Counted from the stretch's first letter, positions 10,905 through 21,640 are shown. The stretch: DNA of 64,000 bases from Chrysemys picta bellii (GCF_011386835.1 NC_088791.1:31160998-31224997), one strand, 5' to 3'. Notes: generated by a model from the letters alone, not told the origin. Numbers and translations: made by a program.

Positions 10905-11990
10905 AGGTAGGGTTATTTTTGACAAGAGTGCTAGTGCCTCTCTCCTTTATCCCCACTCAACCTTTCCTGAATACATTATAATAATTGATTGTAACATTCT
11001 AAACATGACTCATCCCACCAGTTTACAGTACTACCACTTATATCAAATTTACGCTCAAAAATGGGCAATTCCAATGATTAGTGTAGGTTTCTAGAATTGG
11101 CACATAATCAATTAAAGAATTTCTTCTTTTCATGGCCTTTGGTGTCTTGATTCATTTTGTTCTCAACATCATGATTTTGTGCTAAGTGAGTGCTTATTTG
11201 TTCCCTCTTTTCACACACTTCCTCTCAGACTACTGTAGCCAGTCTGTCCCTGAGAAGACTGATTCCTGTTCTACTGAAATGCAGGCCATACAAACTGTAC
11301 AGCCCCTTCTCCCTGTGGAAGGTGGACTAATACTCCACAAAGGGAAGCACCTTTCCCTTACACCACTTACCTAGTCAGTGATGCACTTTCTTTGCTCATA
11401 GAGAAGGAATGATCTCCTTCCCTGAAGTCATCTATAAGCTGTGAGATACCTGGCAATGCAGTGTCATTAGTGTTGATATACACCATCCCCAGTGAATCCA
11501 TCCCCTTTGATTTCAGAAGCCTATCAAATCTTATGGCAGGTCTACACTATGGGGTTAAGTTGACCTAAGTTATGCAACTTAATAACATAGCTGGAGTCGA
11601 CGTAGCTTAGGTCAACTTACTGCGATGTCTACACCACGACTTACCTTATGCTTCTCATTTCTGGTGGAGTACCGGAGTCGATGAAAGAGCGATCTGTGAT
11701 CAATTTAGCGGGTCTTCACTTGACCCACTAAATTGAGCCCCGGTGGATTGATCACCGTAGCATTGATTCACCATAAGTGTAGACATGCTGTTAGAGTGAT
11801 GACTCATAGCCTTGGTTTAGGGAAGATAGCACACCATCCTGTTGTCCATCTGTTCTTTGCAGAATGTTCTTCCCGTTCTTGTTAGTATGGAATCCCCAAC
11901 AAGAAGCGCCTGTTTTCCTTGAACAGTTGAAGGTCTTTGAGGGCAAGTAATCGAATTGAAAATAGTTTTTTTTAACTAACCTCTATTAGA
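10905..11990 (-). mobile_element. Old minus-strand LINE, ORF1 with SGNH-esterase-like domain
   Basis: Minus-strand translation near 11850-11940 gives ALLVGDSILTRTGRTFC, matching block I (GDS) of the SGNH esterase found in ORF1 of many CR1-group LINEs. After the TIR element at 11534-11790 the same strand reads LGMVYINTNDTALPGI (about 11470-11500), corresponding to the HVGTNDT block with Gly changed to Asn. A conserved-looking tail (RNQ...SGTDWLQ) follows toward 11250. Frames are broken. The esterase ORF1 is established for CR1/L3-type elements; the assignment here is by motif. Confidence 0.6.
11534..11790. mobile_element. TIR element (Harbinger-like MITE) with exact TTA duplication
   Basis: Left end TGGCAGGTCTACACTATGG, right end AAGTGTAGACATGCTG, flanked by TTA at 11531-11533 and 11791-11793. 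About 257 bp, non-coding. It interrupts the esterase domain of the older LINE ORF1, which dates it as younger than that LINE. Confidence 0.75.
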
Positions 11991-12974
11991 TATACTCTTC
12001 ACAGTTACTTGCAACAATAGGTGAGACATTTAGGAAGAAGGGTGATTTTTTTTTTTCCAAGTTGGTGTTCCTTTATCAGAGCACGGATCATTTAATCTAA
12101 TGGTAGAGTATCATTTTCTGATGGCTTTTGCTTTTAAATGATTAGGCTTAACAAGAGCAGGTAAGGGGTGTATATTTTTCAGGGTGCTATACAAACATTA
12201 AATGGTCCAAAATAAATGCACTGTTTGTGGAAACATTGTGTAACTAGTGTCCACCGCTCCCCAAGGGCCAAGTGTTATGAAGTTATGCAGTGAGGTATTT
12301 TCTCTTTTGATTGTATGGGGGACACCTTCGTTGCTTCTGCTCAATAGTGCTGCCTGGTGGTACATAGGCCACTCTGATTAGCTGCTCATTAATGTCTCTG
12401 CCTGGACTGTCACTTAACTGAAAGCCATCAAATTATCACAGTATTTTCTGTAGTACAAGAAAGAACATTAGTATTCCCCTTTGCTAGGTTTTTTTCCCTC
12501 CCAATGAACAACATAATGCTAAAAAACTGGTTTAGGCCCTCTCCTTCCTGAAAATATACAGGGTGTTGAATGAGGGTCCAGATGACATGTTAATTATAAA
12601 CATGAAGTGTGTGTGTATGTCTTTTTTAAAAAAGAGTGAAAGAAGAATTGGCTAGACCACTCCCAAGCCTCTCATTCACATGGGGGTGGGGGGAGATTTA
12701 TTTATTGAGGCCTGCCCTAAATCTCACACTGTTCCCCTCCCACTAGCAGCTGGAAAACTCTGTCCTGCCCCATAACTGTTTCCAGCATAAACTGGCCCCT
12801 GGGCTGGTCTAGCAGAGTTGATGCTGCTGGGGGAACAGGGAGAAGCCTCTTGGGCTCCTGCCTCAGCTGAATCTGATTTGCTGTTGTGCTATTGGTAAGT
12901 GACCGCCCGCTCCATGGGCTCAAAAGAGGCTCGGCTGCATTTCATGCAGAGGAAGGTCCCTCAGCACTTGGGCT
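11991..12974. other. No feature identified
   Basis: AT-rich sequence with no coding or repeat signal that I can name. A short open minus-strand frame at 12717-12923 shows no domain. Confidence 0.45.
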
Positions 12975-13099
12975 TAGGGTTACCACCTGCTCGGTATTTG
13001 ACCAGCCTGGCCCTTTTTTTATGGATGTGCCAGTTGCCACAATAATAATTTAATCTGCTGGGTTTTTTATGTGGGTCCAAAAATTTGCATTATCACAAT

Positions 13100-13168
13100 A
13101 GATTCATAGATTCTAGGACTGGAAGGGACCTCGAGAGGTCATCGAGTCCAGTCCCCTGCCCGCATGGA
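13100..13168 (-). mobile_element. CR1 3' tail
   Basis: 'agattcatagattctaggac ... gagtccagtcccctgcccgc' is the reverse complement of the CR1 3' end and matches 8511-8580. A severely 5'-truncated insertion of about 70 bp. Confidence 0.85.
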
Positions 13169-13457
13169 TACACCAGGAAATCTAATGTTAAAAGTTTCTG
13201 TATCTAGCTAAAGCTGCTGTTTTCCCATTTCCACACTTTAAGTGGTAACAGATCAAAACTGTTCAAAATACAGCAGCTGTCTACCCACCAACGAGCAAGC
13301 ACACCGTGTACATGTGCGAGAGGGTTTGAGTCACGCAAGCGTGAGGAGATGTTATCAGTCTTATCTATATGTGTTATCTCTCCATAGGTGGCTGTTGAAG
13401 GGGGGGGAGTTGCGGTGTTGTCTTGTGGTTGCAGCAGGCTTGCCTTGTGGGGCGGGT

Positions 13458-14032
13458 TAGGGTTGCCAGGTGTCCGGTCGAAAAGGGACCCTGGTAGCTT
13501 TGGTCAGCACCGCTGACCGGGTTACTAAAACTCTGGTCGGCGGTGCAGCAGGGCTAACGCAGGCTTCCTGCCTGCCCTGGCTTCGCGCGGCTCCTAGAAG
13601 CAGCCAGCATGTCTGGCTCCTAGGTGTAGGGGAGGCCATGGGGGCTCCATGCGCTGCCCCCATGCTAAGCGCCGGCTCCTCAGCTCCCATTGGTCAGGAA
13701 CCGCAGCCAATGGCTGTAGGGGCAGCACTGAGGGCAGGGGCAGTGTGTGGAGCCTCCCTTGCCCCTCCACCTAGGAGCCAGACATGTTGGCTGCTTCTGG
13801 GAGCTGCCTGGCTAGAGCCCACACCCTGCATCCTCTCCCCAGCCCAAAGCCCCATCCTGCACCCCAAACCACTCCCCAGAGCCCACACACCCCAAGCCCA
13901 GTGAAGTGAGTGAAGGCTGGGGAGACCGAGGGAGGGAAGATGAACTAAGTGGGGGGCAGAACCTCAGAGAAGGGGCGGTTCGGGGGGGGCAAGGGTGTTT
14001 GATTTTGTGCGATTAGAAGGCTGACAGCCCTA
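13458..14032. mobile_element. Non-autonomous hAT-like element, family of 18539-19213
   Basis: Left end TAGGGTTGCCAGGTGTCC, right end GATTAGAAGGCTGACAGCCC. It shares the blocks 'tcgaaaagggaccctggt', 'gtcagcaccgctgacc' and 'aagggtgttt...gattttgtg' with the copy at 18539-19213, which has a perfect 8-bp target duplication. The interior is C-rich (13790-13900). The target duplication here is not convincing. Confidence 0.65.
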
Positions 14033-14430
14033 GGGGCTCCATTTTTTATTTTTTGCATTTCAAAGGTGGTAACCCTATTCAGGCCTCCTGTGCCTTACGC
14101 TCTCTAAAGGGGTCTGGCTCCAGCTCTCCGGCCCCCCGTGCCATGTACTCCCTTCCTTCAGCAGTCTGGCTCGCTCCCGCCGCCCTTTGTGTGACCGCCG
14201 GCGAGTAGCGCCTGCCCACGGCGTCTCAGGGCTCGAGGTAACCGCCAGATGTTTGGCCGCAGGAGGCTTCACTTAACGGAGTCCCCCACCAGGGGCCGCT
14301 GTACGGGTGTCCCGGCCCTCCCAGGGCGGGTAAGGTGCTATTTCTCCCCCACCCTCCCCAACTCGTGGCGCAGGTTCCCTACAGCTCCCGCCGCCGGGGC
14401 GGCTCATGTTCCAATCCCCGGCTGGCGCCA

Positions 14431-14481
14431 CGCGGGGCAGGGAACGCTCCCGCTCACCCTGCGCGGGGCAGGGAACGTTCC
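14431..14481 (+). promoter_or_regulatory. Duplicated 20-bp promoter block
   Basis: CGCGGGGCAGGGAACGCTCC (14431-14450) recurs at 14462-14481 with a single C-to-T change; start-to-start distance is 31 bp, about three helical turns. It may be a paired binding site. No factor is assigned. Confidence 0.6.
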
Positions 14482-14569
14482 GCTCGCGCGGCCCGGGTAC
14501 GTTGGAGACCGTTGGCCACTCGTGGGGCCCCAGGTTGGGGTTAGTGTCACGCGCGGGCTTTGCCCGTGG

Positions 14570-14577
14570 TGACGTCA
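14570..14577. promoter_or_regulatory. Consensus cAMP response element
   Basis: TGACGTCA is the full palindromic CRE bound by CREB/ATF factors. It lies 157 bp upstream of the first ATG in a CpG island, a position typical of functional CREs. Occupancy is inferred only. Confidence 0.65.
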
Positions 14578-14733
14578 CCGGTCGCGCTCTACTCTCACTC
14601 AGTCGGCGTTTCCCGACCGCGTGCAGCAGTTTGAGCTCAGCCCAGCGGTTCCACCCAGTCAGTTAGTGGCCAGCAGTAGTAGCGGCGGTAGTGAGCTCCC
14701 GTTAGCGACGCCTCTTACGCCCCGCCCTGCCCC

Positions 14734-14873
14734 ATGTTCGGACCTGATAAGCAGTCGGGGCAGCCGAAGCTGGACTGCGGTGGCAGGTTCGGGAATATGG
14801 CGTCTGTGGGGGAATTTAACTCGTTCAGCGCTAGCATCCCGGCCACCAAGGTGGAGCTGTCTGTGTCCTGCAG
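14734..14873 (+). CDS. CPNE8: Copine first coding exon (CPNE8-like)
   Basis: Encodes the N-terminus of a copine, a cytosolic Ca2+-dependent phospholipid-binding protein with two C2 domains and a VWA domain. The first ATG (14734) gives 47 residues up to the split Arg codon, but it has C at -3 and T at +4. The in-frame ATG at 14797 has A at -3 and G at +4 and yields MASVGEFNSFSASIPATKVE, then LSVSC: the copine pattern IPATKVE..VSCR that opens C2A. I favour 14797. The exon ends TGCAG followed by gtaagc, a consensus donor in phase 2. It joins 40107-40147. The MAS..EF start resembles CPNE5; exon 2 favours CPNE8. Confidence 0.75.
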
Positions 14874-17825
14874 GTAAGCGAGCGGGGTTAGACGGTGCGG
14901 GGCACCCGCGGGTGCTGCCTTGCGTGGCGTGTCGGGTGTGAAAGCCCCAGCTCCCCCCTCTGGTGCCCTAGGAGGATGGGATTGGGGGTGAGGGGGGGAC
15001 GTGTCTGATCCAGCCCCCTTGTGGTTTCTCGGGCTGGGGTGTGCGCTCCACTCTCCCTGTGATGAGCTGTGTGGGCGGAGGGTCCCGACCCTTCCCCGTG
15101 CGGTGGGGTGGGCAGGACGGGGACTTGGGGAGCAGGCGGAGTGAAATCCCTGAGCGCTGCGGACCGTACAAAGGAGAGTTGGTTTCGGTTCCTTTTCGCA
15201 AGTGCTTTCTGGAGAGACTTGGCTCATCCGTTTCTTCTGGGAATGTTCCAGCTGGGAGAAGTTGGTAAATCCTCATGCAGCGGGCTGGGTATTCAGACAC
15301 CAAAATCTAGTAACAGGCTCCTTCCCTTCCTGGGAACCTCCGATTGGCTCTGGTGTTACAGGCTACGCAGGGAGTGATGGCAAATACATAGAGAAATAGT
15401 AGATGGGGGATTCCCCGTACCAAAACGGTGTGGCAGCCTGGGCTACCGCCCCAAATTATTTCCTCATGGGAGGGCTGCGTGTGATGCAGGTGTCTTTATT
15501 TAGATCGGTTCCAAACCTTTCGCTGGAGGAGAGAGAGAGACAGACTCGAGTTGGGTTTCTGTGGTCAAGGAGCATTTCCTCAATCTGGCTGACACTTATC
15601 CTCAGACCTGTCCCCAGGTCTCATGCGATGCGGAGAGGAGGGACAACCCCTGTCAAGACACTGTTTAAAAGAACCTTGTAAAACTGTTTCAAAACTTTAA
15701 CAGTCCAGTCGCACACTCCGTCCATCCTTGACTATGATGTTGATGGTAACTAAAACAACAACAACCCCTAACTAATGGTATTTCAATTGCTCATCAAAAT
15801 TTACTCGGCCTGGGTGCGTGTGGGCAAGTAGAATGTTCTAAGTTTGGCAAAGATTTTTCCCCCTCTAAGGATGAAGAATTTTTGCTTCGTGTGCTAAGAG
15901 ACCCTCTCCCTAGTATTTAGAAATCTCCTTAAAACTGCCTAATCGACTGTAGAACAGCAACAGCCGTAGCTGGTGTATTTGGCAGCTTTAATTGTTGTTT
16001 CCTGTTGGGAAACGAAACAGTCTGCTGAGCCATTGCCAGTGACATACTGTACTACTAAAATGTCCCGGGCTGTATCCTCTCTGTTGCTTCAGAGGTGCCG
16101 AGGTTACCACTGCCACTCCTTCAGCGGTTTACAAACCAGAACGGCTGCTCCTGAACTCCCTTCCCCAAAGTAAACCTCGTAGCTGTTTTGATAAGGGGAA
16201 CATGTCGAAACAAGGATAAATCAATGAGAAGTATAATAATCCTCGCCTTCCTAATGGCTAGGCAAATGAAAAGCTAACACGCCCCTTCCTCTCCCCCCCC
16301 CCCCCAAACAAAACGTGCTTGTTTATTATTAGGTTGTCCACTTCCTCCACCAATATTTTTATTTAAGTTGCCTATTGCCTCTTTTCTTAATCTAAAATTA
16401 CAAGGTGTCTTGGAAGGGGATGGCCTTCTTGTTAATTTTTTGTACACCACTGTATAAATTGATTAGGTTCCCTAGCCACTGTCTGTAATACAAATAATAA
16501 TAAAAAAGGCTGATGTCCTCCACTTTCTATGTAGAAGAGGGATGAACTTATTTAATAGGGGTTGGTTTGAAGACTGTAAATATTCTTCCTTTTCGGATGG
16601 AGTTTTTTGTATATTGAAATTTTCACAGTTTGTGACGCCTCAGAATATTGAATTTCTAGAAATCACCACAGAGTTTCTAAATAGCACCCAAAGGGAAACT
16701 GGACACCACACAAGGCATGTTATTGTTTAGAGAAAAACAGGCTCTAGGGTTCAGGAGCTTTAGTTTTAGGGTTGGGTTTTGTAAGTAAATGCTATGATAT
16801 CTGTCATTTTGTGGTATTTTATACTTTTTTACTCTCTTTTGTGTGTAATAAGAGAACACCTCTTCAATTCAGATTGCTGGTTTACTTTTTTTAATATTTT
16901 ATTTCAGATTTTCGGTACTATAACTTGGCAATAAATAAAACAGTACTGTTATGAAACTTGAGTGTTGAAGAAAATAGTACTGATACAAAACAGTATAGCC
17001 AAATCTAGCTGATTGAGATATACTAGTGTGTGGTTTTTTTTTTTTAATAATAAGTCAATCAAGAAGTTATTTAAATACTATAACTCACTTAATAGGATTG
17101 GCTAAAATATGGGTGTGTATGTCTCTGTACATGCCGTAGCTAGACAAAGGAAAACAAAACATTCCATGGGTTCACGCAACAGAAAGAAAAACAAGGTTGT
17201 TCAAATAAAACTGGCTTCTCATTTGACTATTCACTGCTCCCAGCTCCTCCTCTTCATTTCTATGTTAGGTCTTACTTGTCAAATGTTAATGTCTAAATAT
17301 CTGGGAATTCCCTAAGGGAATTTCCTTTATAATGCAAGTGGTAAACTGCACTTTTTTTGGTTGGCAGCAGCAACATGTATTAGTATCAAAATGGAAAATG
17401 AATGACTTTAGGAAAGACACTAATGAATAACACATGATTATGACTCATCTGTGTACACATTTATTGGCTAAAACCCCAAAAGAAATAGCATTCTAATACA
17501 AATATGCAATATGGACAGAAGACTAAACTGTGCCAGATACAGCAATAAATGCTTCAGTTCAGTAATTGCTAATTACATTTGTTTTAGAAAATGTCTGCCT
17601 TCATTTATACTGTAGTACAATATCTTAAATTATATAATAATTTATATAATTTCATACTTCCTTATAATCTAGTGCTAATACTGTTCTAATACTGATTATC
17701 AGCTAATAGAGCATTAGTTTGTGCTGATCTGTTCCTAGATTCCAGCTACGTTTTCCACTTCCTTTTTGGATGTCTATAGGAACCATACAACACTAGTCTA
17801 TTTATCATTTGCTCACTGGTGTAAC

Positions 17826-18073
17826 TGGGGCTACATCTACACTACAGGGGGGGGGGTCGATTTAAGATATGCAAATTCAGCTACGCGAATAGCGTAGCTG
17901 AATTCGACGTATCGCAGCCGACTTACCCCGCTGTAGGGACGGCGGCAAAATCGACCTCTGCGGCTTCCCGTCGACGGCGCTTACTCCCACCTCCGCTGGT
18001 GGAGTAAGAGCGTCGATCCCCAAGAGGTCGATTTCTACCCGCCGATTCAGGCGGGTAGTGTAGACCCAGCCTG
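17826..18073. mobile_element. TIR element (Harbinger-like MITE)
   Basis: Left end TGGGGCTACATCTACACTAC, right end GTAGTGTAGACCCAGCCTGG. Inside are palindromes typical of the group (agctacgcgaatagcgtagct; ccacctccgctggtgg). About 248 bp, non-coding. The end motif is that of the elements at 8362, 10340 and 11534. Confidence 0.75.
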
Positions 18074-18117
18074 GGCTGTCAATGGACGCAATGTGGTCTA
18101 CTAGTTACATTAATAGA

Positions 18118-18260
18118 TAGGGAGTCAAGCAACATGGGTTCTCTTCCTGACTTCACCAATCATTCACTCTGTGACCTGTGGAAGTCACTTGGCGCTTAAG
18201 TTTCCCCATCAGTAAATTGGAGTTAATAATAAAACTATGTTCACACACAAATGAAAGTAG
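18118..18260 (+). mobile_element. MIR / CORE-SINE fragment
   Basis: 'actctgtgacctgtggaagt ... gtttccccatcagtaaattg ... ttaataataaaac' matches the MIR core and 3' region. The tRNA-like head is mostly missing. Confidence 0.7.
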
Positions 18261-18342
18261 TATTTCTGACCTCAGGAGATTAAAAAATGAGTTAGACCAC
18301 TCAAGAAACCACAAACCATGTGAATTCCCCCCCCCCAAGAGT

Positions 18343-18343
<1 letters not shown>

Positions 18344-18374
<31 letters not shown>
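18344..18374 (+). repeat. Poly(T) tract, 31 bp
   Basis: Uninterrupted T run preceded by a run of C at 18328-18336. Simple repeat. Confidence 0.95.
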
Positions 18375-18378
<4 letters not shown>

Positions 18379-18538
18379 AGATTACAGAGTGTGGGGTATG
18401 TGTTTGTGTGTGTTTTCTTTCTGATCTGTCTTTTGATTTTTGAATTCCCTCTGCCTATTACACGCATGTGTGACAATTGGTGTTGTTCACTGTCCCAAAT
18501 TTATTTGGTAAGGTGATTTTTGGCCCTGGCTGCAGGAG

Positions 18539-19213
18539 TAAGTTTGCTAGGTATCCAGTTTTCCACTGGAACAGCTGGTCGAAAAGGGACCCTGGTGGCT
18601 CCAGTCAGCACCGCTGACCAGGCTGTTAAAGTTCAGTTGGTGTGAGGCTGGCAGGCTCCCAACCCGGCTCTGCACAGCTCCCCTTGGCCCCAGCCAGGAG
18701 CCCCCTCCTGCACCTGGAACTCCTCATCCCTGATCCCACCTCAGAGCCAGCACCCTCAGCTGGAGCCCTCACCCTCCTGCACCCCAACCCCGTGCCCCAG
18801 CCCGGAGCCCCTTCCCACACTCTGAACCCATCAGTCCCACCACTGAGCCCGGAGCCCCTCCTGCACCCTGAACCCTTCATTCCAGAGCCCATACCCCCGC
18901 CCGGAGCACCCTCCCTTATCCTGAACCCTTCATTTCAGGCTCCACCCCAGATCCCATACCCACTCCCATACCCTAACCCCCTGCATCAGCCCAGATTCCC
19001 TTCCTGCACCCTGAACCCGTAATTTCTGGCTCCACCCTGAAGCCTGCCTTCCCAGCTGGAGCCCTTACCGGAACCCCAACCCACTGCCTAAGCCTGGTGA
19101 AAATGAGTGAGTGAAAGTGGGGGAGGGGGATGGAGTGAGCGGGGGGCGGGACCTCGGGGAAGGGGCAGGGTAAGGGTGTTCTGTTTTGTGTGATTAGAAA
19201 GTTGGCAACCCTA
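18539..19213. mobile_element. Non-autonomous hAT element with perfect 8-bp TSD
   Basis: Flanked by TGCAGGAG at 18531-18538 and 19214-19221, an exact 8-bp target duplication as made by hAT transposases. Right end GTTGGCAACCCTA; the left end (TAAGTTTGCTAGG) is a decayed complement. The interior is a C-rich degenerate tandem repeat of a cctgcaccctgaacccc-like unit (18690-19060). Same family as 13458-14032. Open frames here are repeat-driven and not genes. Confidence 0.85.
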
Positions 19214-19573
19214 TGCAGGAGCTCTCACCCCTACATCCGTCTGTCCTCTGTCCAGCGATTAATCCTGCCCCTCCTTCCCCCAGTTCCTGCATCAGTTCTG
19301 CTCATTTGTAGCCCCAATGTCCATAAGTTCTGCCTCCTAGCCTCTCCATCAATTCAACGTCCCACCCCATCAGTTCTGCCCTCTACCTCATTTCTGCTCT
19401 TCCTGGGGTTTTTCACTTCCCTCTCCTAGGCCTCGGTGTGGGGACTACAGCTGGGTCTCCTTCTCCCCCTTCCAGGCTGGGGCGATGGGGAGGATTAGCT
19501 CCAGAGGCTCTGCACCCCTTTATACTGTTCCCAAGCTGCATGTTGCAGTGAGTGTGGGGAGGACCAGAGGAGC

Positions 19574-20334
19574 TGTCAGAACTATAAAGGGAAGGGTAAC
19601 AGCCCTCCTGTGTACAATACTATAAAATCCCTCCTGGCCAGAGACTTCAAAATACTTTTACCTGTAAAGGGTTAAGAAGCTCAGGTAACCTGGCGGACAC
19701 CTGACCCAAAGGACCAACAAGGGGACAAGATACTTTCAAATCTTGGTGGGGGGGGGGGGGGGAAAGGCTTTTGTTTGTGCTCTTTGTTTTGGTGGAGTTC
19801 GCTCTTCGGACTAAGAGGGACCAGACATCAATCCAGGCTCTCCAAATCTTTCTGAACAAGTCTCTCATATTTCAAACTTGTAAGTAAACAGCCAGGCAAG
19901 GCGTGTTAGTTTTATCTTTGTTTTCTCAACTTGTAAATGTACCTTTTACTAGGGTGTTTACCTCTGTTTGCTGTAACTTTGAACCTAAGGCTAGAGGGGG
20001 GTCCTCTGGGCTCTTTGTTTGATTACCCTGTAAAGTTATTTTCCATCCTGATTTTACAGAGATGATTTTTACCTTTTTCTTTAATTAAAAGCCTTCTTTT
20101 TAGGAACCTGATTGATTTTTCCCCCCCCCCCCCTTGTTTTAAGATCCAAGGGGTTTGGATCTGTTTTCACCAGGGAATTGGTGAAGAGTCTCTCAAGGTT
20201 ACCCAGGGAAGGGAATTAGCATATTGGGAGTGGTGGCAGTGGACCAGATCTAAGCTGGTAGTTAAGCTTAGAAGTTTTCATGCAGGCCCCCGCATCTATA
20301 CCCTAAAGTTCAGAGTGGGGAAGGAGACTTGACA
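19574..20334 (+). repeat. Gypsy 5' LTR
   Basis: 761 bp from TGTCAGAACTATAAAGG to CTTGACA, with short inverted ends TGTCA/TGACA. It contains a long G run (19748-19762), a C run (20121-20133) and an AATTAAAAG stretch near 20083 that could serve as a polyadenylation signal. The last 112 bp are repeated at the right end of the element. Confidence 0.8.
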
Positions 20335-20352
20335 TGGTGGCAGGGATGGGAT
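20335..20352 (+). other. Gypsy primer-binding region
   Basis: TGGTGGCAGGGATGGGAT lies immediately after the LTR, where a tRNA primer-binding site belongs; it starts with TGG as is usual. I do not assign the tRNA. Confidence 0.5.
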
Positions 20353-20681
20353 CATTTTAAACCAAAAGCCAGTAAGATATTTTTTTTTCTCCTTTCTAGC
20401 TGCTTGGAAAGCAGAGCTGAAGGTAGATGCATATCCTATCTATCCTTGCCTGAATGCAGAGGTGTTAAGTTTTTTTAACAAGGGTCTTTGTTAAGAGAAG
20501 GGCTCAAGCAATGAGCGAACAGCTGGCAAAAGGAATTTACAAGCTGAATTGTTTTTTTTTCTTTCTACCTCTCTGGGATAGCTAGTTAGAAAGTCTCTAT
20601 TACCTAAGCAGCCTGAGCTGAGTGCATCCCAGTTTCAGTGAACAGCAGAGGGGTGTGTCCCAGCACAAAAAAACCAGGAAA

Positions 20682-21640
20682 ATGACTACCAGTGAAGCAG
20701 CTAACAAACTAGAACTGGCCAGACTAGAAGCAGAAGAAAATGAAAGGAAACATCAGAGACTGCTCCAATTAAAAAAACTCAAGAAAGAAGCTGATGAGAG
20801 CTATGGAGGAGAGAGAAAGAGAGAGGAAGCATGAACTGGAATTAGCAAGGGCTAGGCAGAATAATCCAGCCAGCTCTAGCAACCCCTCTCCAGGTACCGC
20901 TTTCCATCCCAGAAAATTCCCCACCTACAAGGCAGGCGATGATACTGAGGCCTTCTTAGAAAATTTTGAAAGGGCCTGCCTTGGGTACAGCATCACTACA
21001 GACCAGTACATGGTAGAGCTGAGGCCGCAGCTCAGTGGACCCTTAGGAGAGGTGGCGGCTGAAATGCCTAAGGAACACATGAACAGTTATGAACTTTTTA
21101 AAAACAAGGCCAGAATCAGAATGGGACTAACACCTGAACATGCCCGTCGGCGGTTCAGAGCCCTAAGGTGGAACTCAGACGTGTCATTTACCCAACATGC
21201 CTACACATTGGGAAAAATTGGGAGGCCTGGATATCAGGAGCAAATGTTAAATCTACAGAAGAGTTGCCCTTCCTAATGCAAATGGAGCAGTTTTTAGAGG
21301 GTGTTCCTGAGGAAATAGAAAGGTACATCCTAGATGGGAAGCCCAAAACTGTAACCGAGGCGGGGGAGATTGGAGCCAAATGGGTGGAGGTGGCAGAAAA
21401 GAAAAAAACTAGTAGCAGTTGGAGCGAATATCAGAAGGGGCAACCCGAAACAAAACCTTACCACCGGGGACAACCCAAGGCCCCACCTACATCTCAAGGG
21501 AAACCCCAGATGCCTTCTCACCCCACCACACCAGTCTCCACCAACCAACATCGCCCTGCCCATTAGCAGGGCAATCTTTTAAATGTAAAGAACTGGGACA
21601 TATAAAGGCCCACTGCCCCAAGCACCCCAACTGATTACAG
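20682..21640 (+). pseudogene. Gypsy gag with SCAN-like capsid, frameshifted
   Basis: Starts at ATG 20682 with a charged coiled coil (LARLEAEENERKHQRLLQLK). The frame then shifts near 20795 into RKFPTYKAGDDTEAFLENFE, the capsid N-lobe, and again near 21210-21225. The C-lobe contains MEQFLEGVPEEIERYILD and KPKTVTEAGE, corresponding to the SCAN hallmark EQFL..LPEEI. A TAG stops it at 21564. A zinc knuckle follows in a third frame as SFKCKELGHIKAHC, with the first Cys of CCHC replaced by Ser. At least three frame breaks; not functional. Confidence 0.8.

Larger units (their letters stand above)
12977..14075. mobile_element. Non-autonomous TIR element, TA-flanked, with nested insertions
   Basis: Ends GGGTTACCACCTGC (left) and AAGGTGGTAACCC (right) are inverted and flanked by TA, as expected for Tc1/mariner-type insertion. 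The interior holds a CR1 3' tail (13100-13168) and a second TIR element (13458-14032). It ends just upstream of the CpG-rich copine promoter. Confidence 0.5.
14080..14733 (+). promoter_or_regulatory. CPNE8: CpG-island promoter and 5' UTR of the copine gene
   Basis: Between the repeats and the first exon lies about 650 bp of CpG-dense, GC-rich, apparently unique sequence with GC boxes (gggcgg-like) and no TATA box, the usual layout of a vertebrate housekeeping-type promoter. A perfect CRE (14570-14577) and a duplicated 20-bp block (14431-14481) are inside. The transcription start cannot be fixed from sequence; I infer a position between the CRE and 14733. Confidence 0.75.
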
